Assembly: GCA_020851565.1 (NCBI GenBank)
Contig: JADZCN010000146.1
Location: 86,669 to 150,668, forward strand
Source of the DNA: Acidobacteriota bacterium
GTDB lineage: Bacteria > Acidobacteriota > Vicinamibacteria > Vicinamibacterales > UBA2999
Direction: 5' to 3'
Length of the DNA: 64,000 nt
Shown: positions 58,451-64,000 of the stretch, one piece after another
How positions within the stretch are numbered: the stretch's first letter is position 1
Layout of the letters: the number at the start of each line of letters is the position of its first letter
Translations under genes and position numbers: made by a program
The notes under the pieces: generated by a model
The model's input: the letters and a program-made list of their open reading frames with translations, nothing else
Databases searched by the model: none
Told to the model about the DNA's origin: nothing

Positions 58451-60889
58451 TCAGTCGTAGCGCAGCGCCTGGACCGGATCGATGCGCGTCGCGCGTCGGG
58501 CCGGAATGATGCACGCGAGCAGGCCCGCCCCGGCCAGGGCGACGACCACGGCGGCGAAGATGACCGGGTCCCACGGCTTCACGCCGAAGAGCAGCAGGCC
58601 GAGCCCCTGCGAGAGGAGCGCGGCCACCACCAGCCCGAGCGCGAGCCCTGCGACGATCTGCCAGGCGCCCTGCCGCAGGATCAGCATCATCACGTTCCCG
58701 CGCTCGGCGCCGAGCGCCATCCGCACGCCAATCTCCCTGGTCCGGTTGCCCGCGGAGAACGACATGATGCCGTAGAGCCCAATCGTCGCCATCGCCAGCG
58801 CCGCGAGGCCAAAGGCCACGAACAGCGTGCCGAAGGCGCGGTAGAACCACGTGTCGAGCGCGTACTGGTCTGACAGGGATCGCACCCAGTAGAGGGGAAG
58901 CGCGGCGTCGATCTGGTTGACCTCGCCCTGGACCGTCGCCGCATAGGAGGTGGCCGCCTGCTCCGTCCGCACGGCCAGGCTCATGAAGTTGATCACGTTC
59001 TGCGCGAGCGGAAGATAGACGCCCTCGTGGCGGGGATTGATCGCGCCGATGGCGCCGCCCAGGTGCAGGTCCGGCACGACCCCGACAATGGTCCGCCACG
59101 GCGCGTCGTCCTGCCCGAGCTTGATGCGCGCGCCCAACGGATCCTTGCCGGGGAAGAACAGCTCGACGAAGCGCTCGTTGACGATGGCCACCGGTTGGGC
59201 ATCAGCACTATCCGTCCGCGCGAACGCCCTGCCGCGGACGGGCTTCACGCCGACGATGTCGAAGAACGCGGGGGAGATGACGATACGCCTGGCCAGCGGA
59301 TGATCCTGGTCGGTGGGGTAGGCCACGCCGTCCACGGTGAGCGGCTGCATCTGTCCGCCACGAGCCGGCAAGTCCGAGGTCCACGCCGCCGCGCGGATAC
59401 CGGGGCGGCCCTCGAGCCGCTCGACGAGGCCGTCGTAGAACGCCAGCTGCGATGCCGCGGTCGGATAATCCTTCTCGAACAGGCCGACGCGAGCGGTGAG
59501 GATGTTCGCGGTGTCGAAGCCGTAGTCGAACCGGGTGACGTTGACCACCGTGCGAATCATGAGGCCGGCCGCCACCAGCAGGCCGCACGACACCGCGAGC
59601 TGGGCTACGACCAGCACCTTGCTGATGCGGCCCATGCGCATGCTCGACGATCCGCGCGACTCGTCGTTCATGATCTCGGCGACGTTTGCGTTCGAGGCAC
59701 GCAGGGCCGGGATGGTGCCGGCCGCCAGCGTGGACAGGATGGTGACGCCGACCACGAAGGCGATGACTGCCGGGTCCAGCCGCGCGACGAACCACAGCGG
59801 CATCTCCTGCGTGGCCAGGCCGGCGTTGAAGAAGTCCATGCCGACCTTCGCGACCACGAGGCCCACGGCGGCGCCGGCGATGGCGAGCACCAGTGTTTCG
59901 GCCAGGAGCTGCGTGATGGTGCGGACGCGGCTGGCGCCGAGCGCCGTGCGGACGGCGATTTCCTTGGCCCGCACGACGGTGCGTGCCAGCAGGAGATTGG
60001 CGACGTTCGCGCAGGCGATGAGCAGCACGCCGAAGACGGCGCCCAGCATCGTGTAGAGCATGGCTGCGGCCGGCGGGCCGATGAAGGTGTCCACCTGCCG
60101 CACCAGCGTCACGCCGACGCCCTGGTTCGACGCCGGATACTCTGCCGCCAGCCGCCCCGCGATGGCCGACATCTCCGCCTGGGCCTGTTCCAGGGAGACC
60201 GCGTCTTTCAGGCGGCCAATCGCCTGGACCTGCGTGCCCTCGAGCGCGGGACCGCCGCTGCGCGAGTAGGCGAGCGGGTCGATGCGCAGGGGCAGCCATG
60301 CATCCATCTGCTGCGGGAAGCCGAACTTCTCCGGCATCACGCCGACGATGGTCGTCACCTCGGCGTTGGCGCGGACGGTGCGCCCGACGATGGCGGGATC
60401 CCCCTGGAAGCGATCCTGCCAGGCGCGATAGCTGAGGATCATCACCGGCGGGGTCGAGGGGAGGTCCTCTTCCGGGCGGAAGGTACGCCCGAGGATGGGG
60501 CGGGCGCGCAGGATGTCGAACAGGTGCGCGCTGGCATAGGCGCCGAGGTAGCGGATGGGTTGGCCCTCGGTGCCGCCGACGTTGACCGTCTCCGCGTAGT
60601 AGGCGGCGATGTCCTCGAAGCTCGTCTGTTGCCGGCGCCAATCCTGGAAGTCGTGGATGCTGACGCCCATGAACTGGACGCCCTGCGCGGGCCGGTTGCG
60701 GAAGAGCGCGACGAGCTCGTCCGCGTCCTCGAACGGCAGCCCCTTCAGCACTGCCACGTACACGATGCTGAACATCGTGGTGGTCAGGCCGATCCCGAGA
60801 GCCAGCGCGACAATGGCCGAGAGGCTGAGCCCCGGCCGCCTGGCGAGCATGCGGGTGCCGTGGCGGAGGTGCCCGAGAAGGGAGCTCAT
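58451..60889 (-). CDS. ADOP-type ABC transporter permease
   Basis: An 812-residue duplicated MacB/FtsX-like permease. The start at 60889 gives MSSLLGHLRHGTRMLARRPG, the normal beginning of the short ADOP form; 22 codons upstream in the same frame are unlikely to be used. Signatures are LSAIVALALGIGLTTTMFSI, ACANVANLLLARTVVRAKE, SKVLVVAQLAVSCGLLVAAG, MSFSAGNRTREIGVRMALGA, LLLFGVKPWDPV and ARRATRIDPVQALRYD. It has no adjacent regulator or ATPase, unlike the two other intact copies. Substrate unknown. Confidence 0.92.
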   Translation of the reverse strand: MSSLLGHLRHGTRMLARRPGLSLSAIVALALGIGLTTTMFSIVYVAVLKGLPFEDADELVALFRNRPAQGVQFMGVSIHDFQDWRRQQTSFEDIAAYYAETVNVGGTEGQPIRYLGAYASAHLFDILRARPILGRTFRPEEDLPSTPPVMILSYRAWQDRFQGDPAIVGRTVRANAEVTTIVGVMPEKFGFPQQMDAWLPLRIDPLAYSRSGGPALEGTQVQAIGRLKDAVSLEQAQAEMSAIAGRLAAEYPASNQGVGVTLVRQVDTFIGPPAAAMLYTMLGAVFGVLLIACANVANLLLARTVVRAKEIAVRTALGASRVRTITQLLAETLVLAIAGAAVGLVVAKVGMDFFNAGLATQEMPLWFVARLDPAVIAFVVGVTILSTLAAGTIPALRASNANVAEIMNDESRGSSSMRMGRISKVLVVAQLAVSCGLLVAAGLMIRTVVNVTRFDYGFDTANILTARVGLFEKDYPTAASQLAFYDGLVERLEGRPGIRAAAWTSDLPARGGQMQPLTVDGVAYPTDQDHPLARRIVISPAFFDIVGVKPVRGRAFARTDSADAQPVAIVNERFVELFFPGKDPLGARIKLGQDDAPWRTIVGVVPDLHLGGAIGAINPRHEGVYLPLAQNVINFMSLAVRTEQAATSYAATVQGEVNQIDAALPLYWVRSLSDQYALDTWFYRAFGTLFVAFGLAALAMATIGLYGIMSFSAGNRTREIGVRMALGAERGNVMMLILRQGAWQIVAGLALGLVVAALLSQGLGLLLFGVKPWDPVIFAAVVVALAGAGLLACIIPARRATRIDPVQALRYD

Positions 60890-61016
60890 ACATGCCTCCA
60901 GGAGAAGGTGCCGGCGAGCGAGTTGGGCAGAGCGGGCGCGAACGCGCCCGGACATCAGGGTGTTTGACGGAGTCCGGGGGCGGGAAGTTTAGTTCAATCG
61001 ACCGCTCATGCCCGGC

Positions 61017-62570
61017 TTACGGCGGAAACAGCACGCCCGGCGCAAGCTTGCCGGCAGGATCCAGCGCGCGCTTGACCGCGCGCATCTGTTCGATGCCGCC
61101 CGCGCCGTAGAGCTCACCCAGCAGGCGCTGCTTGAGTGCGCTCCGCCCCACGCCGTGCTCGGCCAGGGGGGCGCCGCCCATCGCGATGACGCCGCGCGCG
61201 ATCTCGAGGATGGCCTCCCGGCCGCGCTCGACGTCCTCGAGCGACCGCGGGATCAGATTGGGGTGCAGGTTGCCGTCCGAGGCGTGTCCCCAGATCGCGT
61301 AGTCCAGGCCACGTCGCTCGAAGGCGGCCCGGTAGAGCGCGATGGACTCGGCCATCCGCGGAAACGGGACGACGGGATCGGCAGCGGTCTTTTCGATGGC
61401 GGGGTGCACCGCGGCCTTGGCGGCGGCGACGCGCGCGTTGACGCCCGCGGGGACGGCTTCACGCAGGCCGAAGAGCCGCTCGGCGCCGCGGTCGTCGCCC
61501 GGAGCCACGACCACCGGCTCGCGGGTGATGCTCTCCGACGCCAGCAGCGCCTGCAGGCGTTCCACGTCGGGCTCTTCGTCTGCGCTGACTTCGAGCTGTA
61601 CCAGCAGCAATGCCGAGCCCGGCGCCGGGCGGTGGCCGTTCGCGCGCGCGAAGGCATCATCCGGGACGGCGCGAAGCGCGCGGTCGTCCATGTACTCGAT
61701 GGCCGAGACATCGAGCCCTGCCGACTCACCACGCCTGGCCATCGCGCTCGCCCGAAGGGCGCCCGTGACGGCGATGGCCTGGGCGTCGCCCGCGCACGTG
61801 ACGAGCGCAACCAGAACGCGCGGTCGCGCGACGAGGCGAAGGACGGCGTCCACGACGACGCCGAGCGTGCCCTCCGACCCGACGAAGAGGTCCACGAGGT
61901 CCATGCCGGGGCGTGCGAAGTAACCCGCCGAGAGCTTCGAGACATCGGGCATGCGGTATGAGGGCACCGGCACGCGGGCGGTGTGCCCCGACGTGAACAC
62001 GACCTCGAACCATCCCTCCGGCGACGCGGTCACGTCTCCACGGTGCAGGTCGAGGACGTCACCGTTGGCCAGCACCACCGTCATCGCCTCGACCCAGGAC
62101 CGGGTGGAGCCGTACTTGAACGTCGCCGCGCCGGCGGCGTTGGTGGCGATGGTGCCCCCCACGAACGCGCCGTCGTAGGTGGGCACGGGCGGGTAGTAGA
62201 GGCCACGCGTGGCCAGGGCGCGCTGCAGGGTCGCCAGGGGCACGCCTGCGCCCACGCGGACGGCGCGCCCGTCAGGCGGGCCGATGGCCGTGAGCGCGCG
62301 CGTGCTCAACACCACATCGCCGCGCGGCGTGGCGCCGCCGGTCAGCGAGGATTGCGCGCCGACCGGCAGGATGCGATCCGCGGCGGCGACGAGCGCGGCC
62401 ACCTCGGCCTCCGTCCGCGGCGTGGCCACGCCGGCCGCGAACCCGCCGGGCACGTGCGCCGCATCGCTCAGGAACGACGAGACGACGGCGGGGTCGCGAT
62501 CGATCGCGGGCGGCGAGGCCGGTTGCGCCGCCCTTGCGCGGATGCGATGTTCCTCGACGCGCCCACTCAC
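61017..62570 (-). CDS. FAD-linked 2-hydroxyacid dehydrogenase (GlcD/D-lactate dehydrogenase-like)
   Basis: A 517-residue flavoprotein of the vanillyl-alcohol-oxidase fold. The FAD domain has LPVGAQSSLTGGATPRGDVV, then VGAGVPLATLQRALATRGLY and GAFVGGTIATNAAGAATFKY. It continues with DLFVGSEGTLGVVVDAVLRL and the C-terminal domain WGHASDGNLHPNLIPRS and AEHGVGRSALKQRLLG, where the two histidine blocks bind the hydroxyacid and metal. The likely reaction is oxidation of D-lactate, glycolate or another 2-hydroxyacid. No iron-sulfur partner (GlcF) is adjacent, so it is probably a single-protein enzyme. No signal peptide. Confidence 0.9.
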   Translation of the reverse strand: MSGRVEEHRIRARAAQPASPPAIDRDPAVVSSFLSDAAHVPGGFAAGVATPRTEAEVAALVAAADRILPVGAQSSLTGGATPRGDVVLSTRALTAIGPPDGRAVRVGAGVPLATLQRALATRGLYYPPVPTYDGAFVGGTIATNAAGAATFKYGSTRSWVEAMTVVLANGDVLDLHRGDVTASPEGWFEVVFTSGHTARVPVPSYRMPDVSKLSAGYFARPGMDLVDLFVGSEGTLGVVVDAVLRLVARPRVLVALVTCAGDAQAIAVTGALRASAMARRGESAGLDVSAIEYMDDRALRAVPDDAFARANGHRPAPGSALLLVQLEVSADEEPDVERLQALLASESITREPVVVAPGDDRGAERLFGLREAVPAGVNARVAAAKAAVHPAIEKTAADPVVPFPRMAESIALYRAAFERRGLDYAIWGHASDGNLHPNLIPRSLEDVERGREAILEIARGVIAMGGAPLAEHGVGRSALKQRLLGELYGAGGIEQMRAVKRALDPAGKLAPGVLFPP

Positions 62571-62622
62571 GGGTCTGGTCTGCCACGCCGCCGCGCACGG
62601 GGGATACCGGCAGCCGACACGT

Positions 62623-63726
62623 TCACTGCGGCTTCTTCTGCTCCGCGGCCTGGCGCTCCAGCGCGCGCTCGCCGCCGAGCATGTTCGTCAGCGCGTAGTT
62701 GCCCTCGTGGCACGCGTACTCGTAGATCATCTCGTTGAAGCGGTTGAACACGAGCTCGCCCGTCCATGGCGCGGTGAACGTCGTCGGATCGGCGATGGTG
62801 AAGCGGTAGAGGATGGTGTCGGGCCCGGTGCGCGTGAAGCGCTCGGTCACCGTGAGGTTCTCGGACGCCCCGCGGTACACCTGCAGCGGATGGAAGTTGG
62901 TCGTCTCCACGACCAGCGTGTCCCCTTCCCAGCGGCCGATGGAATCGCCCAGCCAGAGGCGCACGTGCTTCGGCGGGTGCTGACCGCCGATCCGGATGAT
63001 GCGCGCGTCGTGCACCATCTCGGTCATGACCATCACGTGATCCTTCGTCTGCACGATCTGGTAGTTGTTGTTGTAGAAGTAGTTCGGCAGCATCGGCGGG
63101 CCGCCGTTCGATCCGAAGGAGAGCAGGCAGCGGTCGGCCAGCGGCCGCACCTCCGGATGATCGAACGGGCCGAACCTCTTCGCCGCGGCCGCCGCGGCGG
63201 CCATGCGTGCGCGGGCCTCGGGAGTGAGCGCCGGCACGCGCCCGTCAGGGGGATCGATCACCATCGAGCTGCGGGGACGGCCATCCACGACGAGCACGCG
63301 CTCGCCGGGATCGAGCCAGAAGCTGTTGTAGCCGCCGACGCGGCCGCCGGCGGCGGCCGAGATGCGCTCGATGAACGTCGGCTCGCCCGGCGGCAGCTCG
63401 CGCTCCTCGCCCCCAACGGCGGGCGCGGGCCGGTTGGGGTCGCTCGGCCGCTCGCGGAACTCGTTGACCACGCGCGTGCGGTTCTCGATGGCGGCGGCCT
63501 GCTCGTCGGTGAGGATGAGCTCCTGGCCGGCGGGCCGCTCGAGAGGGGTGAGCGTGGCGTTGCTCCAGTTCCCCTGCAGGTCGGGCTTGCCGTCCGGCGT
63601 CCGAGGCATCGCCCAGGGGCGGGCCAGCGCGGCGGGGGCCTGCGCCTCGGCCACCTGGAGCATCCACGCCGAGCCAGCGGCCACTATGGCCGCGGCCACC
63701 ACCGTTCGCATCGTTCGACGGTCCAT
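62623..63726 (-). CDS. Secreted hypothetical protein of the 'TPDGKPDLQGNW' type
   Basis: A 367-residue protein with a signal peptide (RTVVAAAIVAAGSAW). The segment PRTPDGKPDLQGNWSNATLT opens the mature part and marks a large family of exported proteins that is very abundant in Acidobacteriota genomes. Further blocks are VDGRPRSSMVIDPPDGRVPAL, MVMTEMVHDARIIRIGGQHP, WLGDSIGRWEGDTLVVETTN and NEMIYEYACHEGNYALTNML. The last blocks look like a lipocalin- or barrel-like ligand-binding part. Function unknown. It ends 52 bases before the flavoprotein start on the same strand and may be cotranscribed with it. Confidence 0.85.
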   Translation of the reverse strand: MDRRTMRTVVAAAIVAAGSAWMLQVAEAQAPAALARPWAMPRTPDGKPDLQGNWSNATLTPLERPAGQELILTDEQAAAIENRTRVVNEFRERPSDPNRPAPAVGGEERELPPGEPTFIERISAAAGGRVGGYNSFWLDPGERVLVVDGRPRSSMVIDPPDGRVPALTPEARARMAAAAAAAKRFGPFDHPEVRPLADRCLLSFGSNGGPPMLPNYFYNNNYQIVQTKDHVMVMTEMVHDARIIRIGGQHPPKHVRLWLGDSIGRWEGDTLVVETTNFHPLQVYRGASENLTVTERFTRTGPDTILYRFTIADPTTFTAPWTGELVFNRFNEMIYEYACHEGNYALTNMLGGERALERQAAEQKKPQ

Positions 63727-63774
63727 GTGTCCCTCCCGCCGCGATTCCGGGCCACAGTGTAGTCCAGAGGGGGG

Positions 63775-63853
63775 TCGCGGGTTCTGGGGGTCTCGGGTTC
63801 TCGGGTTCGCGGGTTCTGGGGTTCTCGGGTTCTGGGGTTCTCAGGCTCTGGGT
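63775..63853. repeat. 8-base array, GTTCTGGG/GTTCTCGG type
   Basis: About eight units of GTTCTGGG, GTTCTCGG and GTTCGCGG type, in the opposite orientation to the AACCCCCG array that begins 45 bases later. It lies upstream of the secreted hypothetical gene. Confidence 0.9.
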
Positions 63854-63897
63854 CTACGGCTCGGACTACAACTTGGCATGTCCCAGGGCTTCGACTC

Positions 63898-64000
63898 GGG
63901 AACCCCGAACCCCCGAACCCCCGAACCCCCGAACCCCCGAACCCCCGAACCCCCGAACCCCCGAACCCCCGAACCCCCGAACCCCCGAACCCCAGAACCC
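63898..64000. repeat. 8-base array AACCCCCG, running off the window
   Basis: About twelve nearly perfect copies of AACCCCCG, changing to AACCCCAG at the window edge. The array is inverted relative to the one at 63775 and continues beyond the end of the window. Confidence 0.95.

Overview
The window is GC-rich bacterial DNA, coding on both strands, with no rRNA, tRNA or CRISPR array that I can see. Several traits together suggest an Acidobacteriota genome, probably of the Vicinamibacterales type. There are three intact and one broken MacB/FtsX-like permeases of the ADOP kind, one of them paired with PadR. There is a secreted protein of the 'TPDGKPDLQGNW' type, many Tat or Sec exported oxidoreductases, and many short tandem-repeat arrays between genes. 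This assignment is inference from gene style, not from a marker gene.

Left part (1-31 kb): end of a membrane protein, an acyl-CoA ligase, a PilZ protein, an acetamidase, two APC amino-acid permeases, an RtcA-like RNA cyclase with an altered motif, a lipoprotein PPIase, a D-aminoacylase, an O-antigen-ligase-like protein, a BtpA/PfkB pair, YceI, an exported FMN alpha-hydroxyacid oxidase, two unannotated or weakly annotated enzymes, a carbamoylase-type amidase, an ArsR-AHSA1-ADOP operon, a YadA-head/S74 protein, lactate permease, an MHS transporter coupled to an alpha/beta hydrolase, and a DUF4143-type ATPase.

Centre (31-37.5 kb): a two-gene module in which a 1244-residue cytoplasmic protein carries both a subtilisin triad and a separate HEXXH...E zinc-protease motif. 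Ten bases after it comes a 540-residue metallo-beta-lactamase-fold protein. This is the most unusual content of the window. Beside it lies an NsrR-like iron-sulfur repressor with a group III truncated hemoglobin and a near-ideal operator over the start codon.

Right part (37.6-64 kb): a compact tyrosine/homogentisate operon (hppD, hmgA, an unknown gene, fahA) with translational coupling at every junction and a divergent LysR gene. Next is a rearranged spot where a permease and an AraC regulator have both lost their 5' halves. It is followed by two PQQ-type sugar dehydrogenases, an M50 protease with CBS domains, PadR-ADOP, an AhpD-like/DoxX-like pair divergent from a MocR regulator, a DUF2135-like lipoprotein coupled to an SH3/beta-barrel protein, a Tat-exported sarcosine-oxidase-like enzyme, a further ADOP, a GlcD-like flavoprotein, and a secreted hypothetical protein.

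Two repeat systems run through the whole window. One is tandem arrays with 7-, 8- or 10-base units that often fill the gap between convergent stop codons. The other is a dispersed dyad element, about 27 bases long with 10-base arms, found both between genes and inside reading frames.
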